Source: Thermoplasmata archaeon
Lineage (GTDB): Archaea; Thermoplasmatota; Thermoplasmata; Thermoplasmatales; GCA-001856825
NCBI GenBank assembly: GCA_021792255.1
Contig: JAJYUZ010000002.1
Location: 309,332 to 373,331, forward strand
Direction: 5' to 3'
Length of the DNA: 64,000 nt
A model generated the notes under the pieces. The model was not told the DNA's origin. It worked only from the letters and a program-made list of their open reading frames with translations, and did no database searches. The stretch's first letter is position 1, and each line of letters starts with the position of its first letter. Made by a program: the position numbers and the translations under genes. Positions 54,801 to 62,209 of this stretch are shown here, piece by piece.

Positions 54801-55127
54801 TCAGATGCTGTCTCTCCTGAATTCTATTCTGCCTTCTTCGAATGTGAGCGAGTAGATATCATTCACCTCGAATTTTATTCCTAAGGACTCGTATTCTTCG
54901 TCGGTGAGTCTGAGAATCAGCTTCTGGTTGGGTCGTGCCTGAATACCGACGGTCTGGGAAATACCTTTCATTAGGTCATTGACGAAATCAGGTCCAAAGT
55001 TAAAGCTTTGAACGGGTCTGTCTCTTTCTGTGACATATTCGTCGAGGTCTACCTCCCTTCCTCTGGTTCTCGTTTCTTGATCGTAAAATGACGATATGTT
55101 TATGACGATTACCTTCTTGTTCAGCAT
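54801..55127 (-). CDS. Small protein resembling arcadin-1
   Basis: This 108-residue alpha/beta protein begins MLNKKVIVINISSFYDQETR and contains KLILRLTDEEYESLG and VNDIYSLTFEEGRIEF. The second half resembles arcadin-1, a protein linked to archaeal actin-like cytoskeletons, but I recall that family only by pattern. No actin-like gene lies in this window. An AT-rich AAATATATC box upstream suggests its own promoter. The assignment is tentative. Confidence 0.5.
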   Translation of the reverse strand: MLNKKVIVINISSFYDQETRTRGREVDLDEYVTERDRPVQSFNFGPDFVNDLMKGISQTVGIQARPNQKLILRLTDEEYESLGIKFEVNDIYSLTFEEGRIEFRRDSI

Positions 55128-55278
55128 AAGTCAGCAACGTAAATTGATATATTTATTTGTGGTGAGGCACACTTTGCAAGTGAAAAGTGCTGACATAAAG
55201 CAAAACGCTGCCATTGATGTTGGTCAGGAATGATTTTAACGTTTAGATCAATTCCGTCGCCCTGAATTCTGACAGAAG

Positions 55279-55533
55279 CTATCCCTCAAAAGCTATCAAA
55301 AGGTTTTCCAATATAGTAACAAAAAGGTTCTCTCCTATCAACACACTCAAAAATGCCAAAAAGATCCCGAAGACGAAAACTTCAGTCAAAATTAGCATTG
55401 CAGCTATCGCAAAAAGACCAATTATGTAAATAAAGGAACCATTCACCAAAACTACGAGGATTAGTAATAGCCATAGCTCTAAACTCCTCAGTTTTCTATC
55501 TCTCTCAGATCTGGGATTTCTGACTATTATCAT
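55279..55533 (-). CDS. Small two-segment membrane protein
   Basis: This 84-residue protein has a basic N-terminus (VRNPRSERDRKLR) and two hydrophobic helices (about 18-48 and 50-80). It begins at ATG 55533. No family is recognised. The N-terminal positive charges predict a cytoplasmic N-terminus. The following 280-base gap upstream to queG holds only an inverted repeat and short AT-rich sequences. Confidence 0.6.
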   Translation of the reverse strand: MIIVRNPRSERDRKLRSLELWLLLILVVLVNGSFIYIIGLFAIAAMLILTEVFVFGIFLAFLSVLIGENLFVTILENLLIAFEG

Positions 55534-55634
55534 CTTCGATTCTCTTCTAATTTACCATGGAAGTTAAGCGAAAGTCGGTCTGGTTTGTGCCTAACACGAC
55601 GATGGCACCAAACACATCTGCTTGCGCTTAATAG

Positions 55635-55647
55635 CCAACGGTGTTGG
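55635..55647. repeat. Inverted repeat CCAAC-GGT-GTTGG
   Basis: A perfect inverted repeat with 5-base arms lies in the 284-base gap between the 84-residue membrane protein and the QueG-like gene. It could be an operator for the reverse-strand small gene, whose start is about 100 bases away, or a chance hairpin. An ACCTTATAAATG sequence follows at about 55673. Nothing else in the gap is recognisable. Confidence 0.3.
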
Positions 55648-55817
55648 TCTCCCATAAAATAACGTTGAACGACCTTATAAATGTTGGGAAGATTCGACCG
55701 GTACAGATTTTCGAGGACTTGGAAACCGGTTTAAAAGAGTCAAAAGAGAAGAACCTAACATCTTATTTCTGTTGAGATATTCTGCGTCACAGATTCAAAG
55801 CTCCTCAACTCCACTCG

Positions 55818-56825
55818 CTACCTCGATTGATCATCGAGAAGCAACAGTGCTTGATCTCTTCTGAGGTCTGTGAAATGTCTCGCGACTTCCCTCACCAACT
55901 CCTTCTGTCCTGAATTGTAGAGGGCAATTAGTGCATTTCTGGCAAATCCTTCGTGCGTTGCCCTCTTTATCGCACTCCCTCTGTAGATTTCGTTGAACGA
56001 TTCTTTGTCAATGAACGCTATGTCTTCAAGCTTCATTTTGGGGGGATATGATTCCTGTCGCACTTCGACTAACGAAGAATCTCTTTTTCCCGCGTTCCAT
56101 GGACAGACGTTGTTGCATATGTCACATCCGAAGATCATGTCATCCATCCTTGCAGAGACTTCCATCGGAATTATTCCCCTATTCTCTATTGTGTGATAAG
56201 AAATACAGAGGTTAGAATTGAGAGTTCTATCTAGGTTTATGGCTCCAGTGGGACAACTTTCGATGCACTTGGTACATTTTCCACACAAGTCAGAAGAGGA
56301 AGGACTGAAATTGTCAATGCACAAGTCGGTAACAGCAGCTCCTATGAAAGTAAACGATCCCATAGCCGAGTTGATTAACATGGAATTCTTCCCTACCCAG
56401 CCCAATGAAGAATTCTTGGCTAAGCCCCTTTCAAGCAGAGGGCCGGTATCAACGTACGTTTTGAAATTACTGACAAACAGTTTGTTTTCTGTCATGAACT
56501 TATCAATCAACCGAGGAAAGAACTTGTGATAATCTCCGAAGCTTGCATAAGTAGCTATTCTTCCATAGCCTTCTCTAAAGGAATTCTTTCTCCTATAATT
56601 CAACAAGAAGACAATAATCGATTTTGAATTCTGCATTAAGAGGGACGTATCGTTGCTCTTCATAACTCTCTCACTCCTCGCAAGATAACTCATCGAAGCG
56701 TGATACCTGCTGTTAATCCAATTGGAATAGGTCTCAGAATACAGACTTCCAACCCGGATCGAAGAGAATTCAAGGTCAGGAGGAATAGAAAGATCCTGAT
56801 CCAGCAACACATGCGGAAATATCAA
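55818..56825 (-). CDS. queG: QueG-like epoxyqueuosine reductase
   Basis: This 335-residue protein has the QueG layout: a cobalamin-binding N-terminal region with DYHKFF, the catalytic-acid motif YVDTGPLLERGLAK (D126), LGWVGKNSML, and two ferredoxin-type clusters from C181, C184, C187, C191 and C207, C234, C237, C241, then HEAT-like C-terminal helices. QueG removes the epoxide oxygen of epoxyqueuosine using cobalamin and two [4Fe-4S] clusters. Archaea normally make archaeosine, not queuosine, so the substrate here is uncertain. The start is TTG 56825. Confidence 0.85.
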   Translation of the reverse strand: MIFPHVLLDQDLSIPPDLEFSSIRVGSLYSETYSNWINSRYHASMSYLARSERVMKSNDTSLLMQNSKSIIVFLLNYRRKNSFREGYGRIATYASFGDYHKFFPRLIDKFMTENKLFVSNFKTYVDTGPLLERGLAKNSSLGWVGKNSMLINSAMGSFTFIGAAVTDLCIDNFSPSSSDLCGKCTKCIESCPTGAINLDRTLNSNLCISYHTIENRGIIPMEVSARMDDMIFGCDICNNVCPWNAGKRDSSLVEVRQESYPPKMKLEDIAFIDKESFNEIYRGSAIKRATHEGFARNALIALYNSGQKELVREVARHFTDLRRDQALLLLDDQSR

Positions 56826-56877
56826 AGGAACTCTAAAACTTAACCATATTTATTATTTAAGGGGTAAATTACCAGAA

Positions 56878-57798
56878 GTGAAAATCGGGAAGGCCACAAC
56901 GAAAGAGATCGACCATATTTTGACCAAGAACAGAGATGTAATGCTGGAAAGTAATGTTCTGGGCTCGGACTTCTCTTTCCTCAAGATAAGGACGTCGGAT
57001 CTCGTTTTCAAGATGGAACCAATGGTGTTTTATAAATTCCTGACTGCTCAAGAAAATGCTGCTCTTTCAGTAACGTTCCCGATCAACGATTTCATTGCTT
57101 CTGGGACCTGGCCGTCCATTGCGATGACAGACTTTGAGAAGCCCAAGGGTGTCGGAAAAGAATTCTTTGATTATGTTACTCAGGTCCTCAGGAATCTAGG
57201 GGAGAGAAAAATCAGGATAGCTTCTGGTCACACCGGATTCTACGGTAACGTGGGTCATGGTGTGGTTGGATCCATGGCCTTGATAGGTCTTGAAGGACCA
57301 ATTTTCAGTTTTGCCAGAATAGAGAAGGACGACTCTTTCTATTCTGTAGGCTACCTCGGCACAGAGTTATCATATTTTCGTGGCAAACAGGAACGCAAGA
57401 GCAACACTAAACCGTCCGATCTCTCGATCGAGAAGTATGTAAAGGAATTTCTCAAGATGAGAAGAACTGTCCATTATGTTCACGATATGTCAGAGGGAGG
57501 TCTTATAAGGGCTATCGGAGAAGTTTCAGAATTAATTAAATCGGGTTTTAATGTCGGGTCAGAGCATCTTAAAAGCATATCGGCGAGAGGGGCTGAAGAT
57601 TATGGGGTAAACGTGCTCTCTGCAAGCTCTTCCGGGTCGGTGATCGTCTCGGTGGAACGGGGTCGAAAAGAGGAATTTGAAGGAAAAATGAAAGAGAATG
57701 CATTCCCCTTCATTGAGATTGAAAAGAGAAAAAAAGGAGTAACCGTTGACGGAAAGAAATTCAGTCCCAGAGATAGTGTCGTCAATTTTCTAAAATAG
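56878..57798 (+). CDS. PurM/HypE-superfamily protein of unknown substrate
   Basis: This 306-residue protein belongs to the AIR-synthase-related superfamily (PurM, HypE, ThiL, SelD). Features are FPINDFIASGTWP in the N-terminal half, ASGHTGFYG, and VHDMSEGGLIRAIGEV in the C-terminal half, which is the conserved DxxxGGL motif. Archaeal members of this branch are usually labelled AIR-synthase-related or HypE-like. No hydrogenase genes are visible, so HypE function is unlikely. The start is GTG 56878. Confidence 0.78.
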   Translation: MKIGKATTKEIDHILTKNRDVMLESNVLGSDFSFLKIRTSDLVFKMEPMVFYKFLTAQENAALSVTFPINDFIASGTWPSIAMTDFEKPKGVGKEFFDYVTQVLRNLGERKIRIASGHTGFYGNVGHGVVGSMALIGLEGPIFSFARIEKDDSFYSVGYLGTELSYFRGKQERKSNTKPSDLSIEKYVKEFLKMRRTVHYVHDMSEGGLIRAIGEVSELIKSGFNVGSEHLKSISARGAEDYGVNVLSASSSGSVIVSVERGRKEEFEGKMKENAFPFIEIEKRKKGVTVDGKKFSPRDSVVNFLK

Positions 57799-57869
57799 CC
57801 AGTCCAATCTTCCAGATCAAAGCGACTTTGGAGACCAACTAATTTATATCACTTTTTACTTTCAGAACG

Positions 57870-58697
57870 ATGAAAATAGATGGGCTGGAGCTGAGCCTCG
57901 CAAGCGATGGAGTTTTCAAGTTGGACGGCGGGGCGATGTTTGGGATCGTGCCGAAACCCGTGTGGGAAAAATATTTCTCTCCAGATGTGAAGAACAAGAT
58001 TACCTTGGGAACAAATGTACTGGTAATCAGAGCTGGAAAGAATGTGGCACTTGTCGACCTGGGAATAGGCGATAAATTCGACAAGAGGTTGTTCGACATC
58101 TACGAAATCAGCAGAGAGAGGAACCTATTGGAAGATCTCAGAGCCAAGGGAATCGAGAGAACTGACGTGACCCATGTCTTCATAACACACGGACATCTAG
58201 ACCACACCGGGTGGGCTACCACCTACCATCACGAAAAAATTGAACCGACATTCCCAATGGCAAAATATTACATGCAAGAAGAAACTCTCAAAGAAATCAA
58301 AGAGCCCAACCAGAAGACCAAGCCCAATTACAACTATCTTAACTTCGAAAACCTTAGTGAACATCTGGAACTTCTGAATGGGGATGAGGAAGTACTGCCA
58401 GGTATCCGGCTCGTAAAGTCAGGAGGACACACGAAGGGGCACCAGATTGTGGAGGTTCGTGTCGGGAACAATACTTTCGTTTATTTCGGAGATCTGATAC
58501 CAACTTCTGCGCACATCAAACCAGCGTACGTCATGGCGTACGATCTCTACCCAATGGACACCTTCTACAAAAAGAGGGAAATACTAGAAAAGGCGTATGA
58601 AGAATCCTGGACAATCTTTTTTGAGCACGATCCTACTACTCCAGTGGCAAAGTTGAGCGATGTCGAGAACTATACTCTGAAAAAGATTTCATTCTAA
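57870..58697 (+). CDS. MBL-fold metallo-hydrolase
   Basis: This 275-residue metallo-beta-lactamase-fold protein has the dinuclear metal motif THGHLDHTG (H107, H109, D111, H112), with a further histidine in SGGHTKGHQ and aspartate in VYFGDLIP. The layout is like lactonase/AttM-type hydrolases, but the substrate is unknown. It has an AT-rich upstream box and converges with the acyl-CoA dehydrogenase, overlapping by four bases. Confidence 0.88.
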   Translation: MKIDGLELSLASDGVFKLDGGAMFGIVPKPVWEKYFSPDVKNKITLGTNVLVIRAGKNVALVDLGIGDKFDKRLFDIYEISRERNLLEDLRAKGIERTDVTHVFITHGHLDHTGWATTYHHEKIEPTFPMAKYYMQEETLKEIKEPNQKTKPNYNYLNFENLSEHLELLNGDEEVLPGIRLVKSGGHTKGHQIVEVRVGNNTFVYFGDLIPTSAHIKPAYVMAYDLYPMDTFYKKREILEKAYEESWTIFFEHDPTTPVAKLSDVENYTLKKISF

Positions 58698-59827
58698 AAA
58701 GATGGCATTCCTTTTTTCAAAATTTCACGGGCTATGATCATTCTCTGGATCTCGTTTGTGCCTTCATAGATTTGAGTTATCTTTGCTTCCCTGAACCTTC
58801 TTTCCAGTGGGTATTCTTCGGACATGGCGTGATATCCGAGAAGTGAAATGGCATCTGAAGTGATCTGTACCGCTGAGTCTCCTGCCTGGAGCTTTGACAA
58901 GGAGCTCATTAACGTAGCCTCCTTTCCTGTCTGTGCGTAATGAATCGACTCGTTGTATTTTGCCACGGAAGAATGCAACTGGTTGACCATGTCAGCAAGC
59001 CTGAACTGCTTGTTCTCTCCGTTAATACCTCCCAATTCCTCGTTGAAACGTATCACGTCTCTGATTGCACCCTCAGAGATACCGATCGCTTGAGAAGCGA
59101 TTCCAATTCTTCCAAGATTTAGTGTGTCCATTTCTATCTTGAATCCTTCGTCCAGGTTGCCTACTATCTGCTCTTTATCAACCTCCACGTTGTCAAGCAG
59201 TACTTCTGTAGTACTGGTTCCCCTTATTCCCATTTTCTTGAATTCATTTCCGATCGATAAGCCGTCCATTTCTCTGTCTAGAGCGAACAGGGTAATGCCG
59301 TGGTGCTTCTTCTCAGGAGAAGTCACCGCAGAGGCAAGATAAAACTCCGCTTCGTCCCCGTTCGTGATGAAAGTCTTCCCTCCATTCAGCACGTAACCTG
59401 CTCCCTTTTTGCTTGCCGTAGTCTTGATGGCAGCAGCATCAGAACCCGCCCCAGGCTCAGTTATTGCAAGGGCCCCGATGGTACCTTTTGCAATTTTTGA
59501 GAGGTATTTCCTTTTCAAAAATTCAGATCCGTACTTAAGTATAGGTTCTCCGAAGAGGGATATCGTGACGTCTGGAATCAAGGATGTGGAGGCACACTCT
59601 CTCGATATGATTCTTATGCTTTCCATCAAGGAGTTGAGCGAGAATGCCAAACCTCCATATTTTCTGGGGATGTAAAATGAGAACACTCCAATACTCCCCA
59701 TCTCTCTCACTAGATCAGACGGGAAAGTGGCCAGGTCGTCTATCTCAGACGCTCTCTTTCTTACCTTTGAAACTGCAAATTCCTCCACTTCCTTCAGTTT
59801 TTCGTGTTCAGAAATGTCTAAATCCAT
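58694..59827 (-). CDS. Acyl-CoA dehydrogenase
   Basis: This flavoprotein of 377 residues from ATG 59827 oxidises acyl-CoA to enoyl-CoA. It has ALAITEPGAGSDAAA, FITNGDEAEFY, KMGIRGTSTTEV and the catalytic-region and C-terminal motifs QIYEGTNEIQRMIIAR. The frame extends 62 codons upstream, but that part would cover the xerA promoter and lacks homology-like sequence. It is divergent from xerA. The physiological acyl chain is not evident. Confidence 0.93.
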   Translation of the reverse strand: MDLDISEHEKLKEVEEFAVSKVRKRASEIDDLATFPSDLVREMGSIGVFSFYIPRKYGGLAFSLNSLMESIRIISRECASTSLIPDVTISLFGEPILKYGSEFLKRKYLSKIAKGTIGALAITEPGAGSDAAAIKTTASKKGAGYVLNGGKTFITNGDEAEFYLASAVTSPEKKHHGITLFALDREMDGLSIGNEFKKMGIRGTSTTEVLLDNVEVDKEQIVGNLDEGFKIEMDTLNLGRIGIASQAIGISEGAIRDVIRFNEELGGINGENKQFRLADMVNQLHSSVAKYNESIHYAQTGKEATLMSSLSKLQAGDSAVQITSDAISLLGYHAMSEEYPLERRFREAKITQIYEGTNEIQRMIIAREILKKGMPSF

Positions 59828-59918
59828 CAATTTCCAGTATGAAGCGCTGAAAATTAAGTTTCTCTCCTCCAGTATATCTGACAAAAGTCTTATATTTGTC
59901 TTATGTATATATTCAGAA

Positions 59919-60782
59919 ATGAACGAAATAATCACTGAACAATTGAACAGCAACGTGACAGACAACTTTAGAAATAGACTGTACGCTAACGGTAAAAGCA
60001 GGAATACCGTCAAGATGTATGGATATATAGTGAATCAATTCTTGGATTTCATTAAATTTGATAAGGAAGCTATAACTTTTGAGAACATAGAGGCGTTCAA
60101 GGAATATCTCTCGATTGAAAAGGGGTACTCAAAGTCGACAATTTATCTCTACATCAGGGCGATACAATCATTTCTCACCTACATAGGTCTGGACAGCCTC
60201 GGGCATCTCAGTGCACCAAAGAGACCACAGACGGTCCCGAACTATCTGATGAACGACGAAGTTACTGCAATAATAATGAACTGCAGAAACCTGAAGGAGA
60301 GACTCATAGTGAAACTCCTTGTGTACACCGGAATCAGAGTCTCCGAGCTCTGTTCGATCAGAATCCAGGACATCGACATAAATAGTAAAACTCTGAAGAT
60401 AAGAAATGGTAAGGGCGACAAAGACAGGTTGGTCGTATTCAGCGAAAAAGTCGTTCCCGATTTGAGACTGTACCTTATGGGGGTAAGGGATGGTAGGGGG
60501 AAAGGAGATTTCCTGTTTCCTACTTCAAAGAGCAGAAAGATTTCTCCAGTAACGATAGAGAGAGTCGTCAGAGACATCGTAAAGAGGTCAGGCATACCAA
60601 AAAAGATCACTCCGCATACTTTTAGACACACTTTTGCTACGTCCCTTCTCAGGAACGGTGCTGACCTGAGGATCATTCAGCTGCTATTGGGTCATTCAAG
60701 CATCAGCACGACGCAAATATACACGCACATGGATGATAGGGCTCTCAAGATGGGTTACGAGAAGTTCATTCCCAGTTACTGA
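59919..60782 (+). CDS. xerA: Archaeal Xer tyrosine recombinase
   Basis: This 287-residue recombinase has an N-terminal core-binding SAM-like domain and the catalytic set R140, K165, H233, R236, H259 and Y268 (YTGIRVSEL; HTFRHTFA; LGHSSISTTQIYTH). The size and lack of a phage neighbourhood indicate XerA, which resolves chromosome dimers at dif, and not an integrase. The start ATG 59919 lies 26 bases after CTTATATTT. I did not recognise a dif site nearby. Confidence 0.92.
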   Translation: MNEIITEQLNSNVTDNFRNRLYANGKSRNTVKMYGYIVNQFLDFIKFDKEAITFENIEAFKEYLSIEKGYSKSTIYLYIRAIQSFLTYIGLDSLGHLSAPKRPQTVPNYLMNDEVTAIIMNCRNLKERLIVKLLVYTGIRVSELCSIRIQDIDINSKTLKIRNGKGDKDRLVVFSEKVVPDLRLYLMGVRDGRGKGDFLFPTSKSRKISPVTIERVVRDIVKRSGIPKKITPHTFRHTFATSLLRNGADLRIIQLLLGHSSISTTQIYTHMDDRALKMGYEKFIPSY

Positions 60783-60864
60783 GCTATCCAGGTTTAGGAA
60801 ATTCTCTCTTAAAATAGGAATGTAATAATACTTTCAGTACATCACAAACTTGAAGGGTCTAGTG

Positions 60865-61515
60865 ATGGACAAAAAAGAACAGGTCGCAAGAGAAGCACTA
60901 AAGTTCATTGTTCAGGGGAATGTGGTCGGACTTGGTTCCGGAACCACTGCTTCTCGATTTATAGAGATACTAGGCGTAAGTGATATCAGGGACAAGATCG
61001 TGGGGGTCTCTACCTCAATCTCGTCCAGCAAACTAGCCAGGGAAGTGGGTATAAAGACTGTGGATATTGATACCGTGGACTGGATAGATATCACCTTCGA
61101 TGGAGCAGATGAAGTGGACAAAAACCTGAACATTCTCAAGGGAGGTGGAGGGATGCTCACCAGGGAAAAGAAAGTCAGAAACAAATCTAGAAATTACGTC
61201 GTTATGATTTCTGACGAAAAATTAGTAGACACTATACCAGCTAAATTTCCAATTCCGGTCGAAGTTCTCTCATTTGGTAAAGACACGACCCTAAAAGAGA
61301 TTGAGGCTATAGGGATGGCGTGTCATTTTAGGGAGGACTTTGTCACCGACAACGGTAACCTGATCTGCGACTGCAAGCCATTGGATAAGTTCGATTTGCA
61401 GGAGCTGGATCACCGGATAAAAGCGATAACGGGAGTAGTGGAAACGGGTCTTTTCCTTGGAGGGAAAAAGACAGTTTTGGTCTCAGATGGACGGCAGGTT
61501 AGGGTACTTAAATAG
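60865..61515 (+). CDS. rpiA: Ribose-5-phosphate isomerase A
   Basis: This enzyme of 216 residues from ATG 60865 interconverts ribose-5- and ribulose-5-phosphate. The phosphate-binding loop GLGSGTTASRF, ITFDGADEVD and KGGGGMLTREK motifs are all present, with the catalytic Asp/Glu/Lys region intact. A TTG at 60850 would add five codons. It supplies ribose for nucleotides and follows xerA with its own upstream box. Confidence 0.95.
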   Translation: MDKKEQVAREALKFIVQGNVVGLGSGTTASRFIEILGVSDIRDKIVGVSTSISSSKLAREVGIKTVDIDTVDWIDITFDGADEVDKNLNILKGGGGMLTREKKVRNKSRNYVVMISDEKLVDTIPAKFPIPVEVLSFGKDTTLKEIEAIGMACHFREDFVTDNGNLICDCKPLDKFDLQELDHRIKAITGVVETGLFLGGKKTVLVSDGRQVRVLK

Positions 61516-61581
61516 CGTCAACTTGAATCAATACATATTCTTTCCAAAGGAGAAAATTGGACACTACTGGATTCGGTCTGT

Positions 61582-61956
61582 TTAGAGAACTAAGTTTTGT
61601 ATTTGACCCAACACGTTCTGCATGTCTGAAATCTTTCGTCTCTGCTCTTCCTCAAGTTCCTTCACGATCTCGTTGAATTGTTTCGCCAGTCTGTAGCCAT
61701 GGACTGGTCTTCCCTTACCCTCTTTCTTTATATCTCTCTTCATTATCCAACCGTGTTCTTTCAGGATCCGCATTGCAATCGAAACTTCAGGCTGTCTGAG
61801 ATTTGCATTCTTCTCGATCTCTACTGAGGTGGTCTCCTGTCGTCCTTTCATATAGACTAGAGCCTTGGAGACGTTTCTAGGCACGCCCATCTGGATCAGC
61901 AATCCAGCTAGCTTCTCATCCTCAGCCGTAAATCCCTCTATCATACGAATCATCAT
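61582..61956 (-). CDS. Winged-helix transcription regulator
   Basis: This protein of 124 residues has a MarR/TrmB-like winged helix (VPRNVSKALVYMKGRQETTSV, then QPEVSIAMRILKEHGW) and a basic wing KKEGKGRPVHGYRL, followed by a C-terminal coiled coil likely used to dimerise. The start is one of the ATGs at 61956 or 61953, about 26 bases after AAAATATAAATATAG; nine upstream codons lie on that box. The AT-rich gap 61957-62209 separates it from nrdJ, which it might control. Confidence 0.8.
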   Translation of the reverse strand: MMIRMIEGFTAEDEKLAGLLIQMGVPRNVSKALVYMKGRQETTSVEIEKNANLRQPEVSIAMRILKEHGWIMKRDIKKEGKGRPVHGYRLAKQFNEIVKELEEEQRRKISDMQNVLGQIQNLVL

Positions 61957-62186
61957 AAAAATTCTATATTTATATTTTATCAAATTTATTAAGCTTCTTT
62001 TTTAAGATATTTCCCTTTATTATTTCTTATAGATTATTTTATAGAAACCGGATATGTGCTTTAAAAATAAAGAAAGGGAAAATTACATAGGTCATTTATC
62101 CAGTAACGAACTAGTTTTTGCTGGTAATATAGGTGACTATTTTGATAAAGACTCACTCACAAAAACCTTTTAGTACAACTAACGTT

Positions 62187-62199
62187 AGTAGCGAAGTAC
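62187..62199. promoter_or_regulatory. AGTAGCG motif before nrdJ
   Basis: AGTAGCGAAGTAC lies 11-23 bases before the nrdJ ATG, where it could block transcription. It resembles the inverted repeats at 1731 (fbp) and 15901 (peroxiredoxin), but its right arm is imperfect. The gap from 61957 to it is AT-rich with no RNA gene or riboswitch that I recognise. Confidence 0.25.
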
Positions 62200-62209
62200 A
62201 GTGGTTTGA

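Noticed and set aside
59828..60013. 62-codon extension of acyl-CoA dehydrogenase
   Set aside because: It would run through the divergent xerA start and promoter and is hydrophobic sequence unlike the family.
59919..60782. Phage or element integrase
   Set aside because: There are no viral genes, tRNA attachment site or flanking repeats, and size and motifs fit the chromosomal XerA.
62016..62200. Cobalamin riboswitch before nrdJ
   Set aside because: The gap is AT-rich and lacks a recognisable B12-box or stem-loop set; such riboswitches are also not expected in this group.
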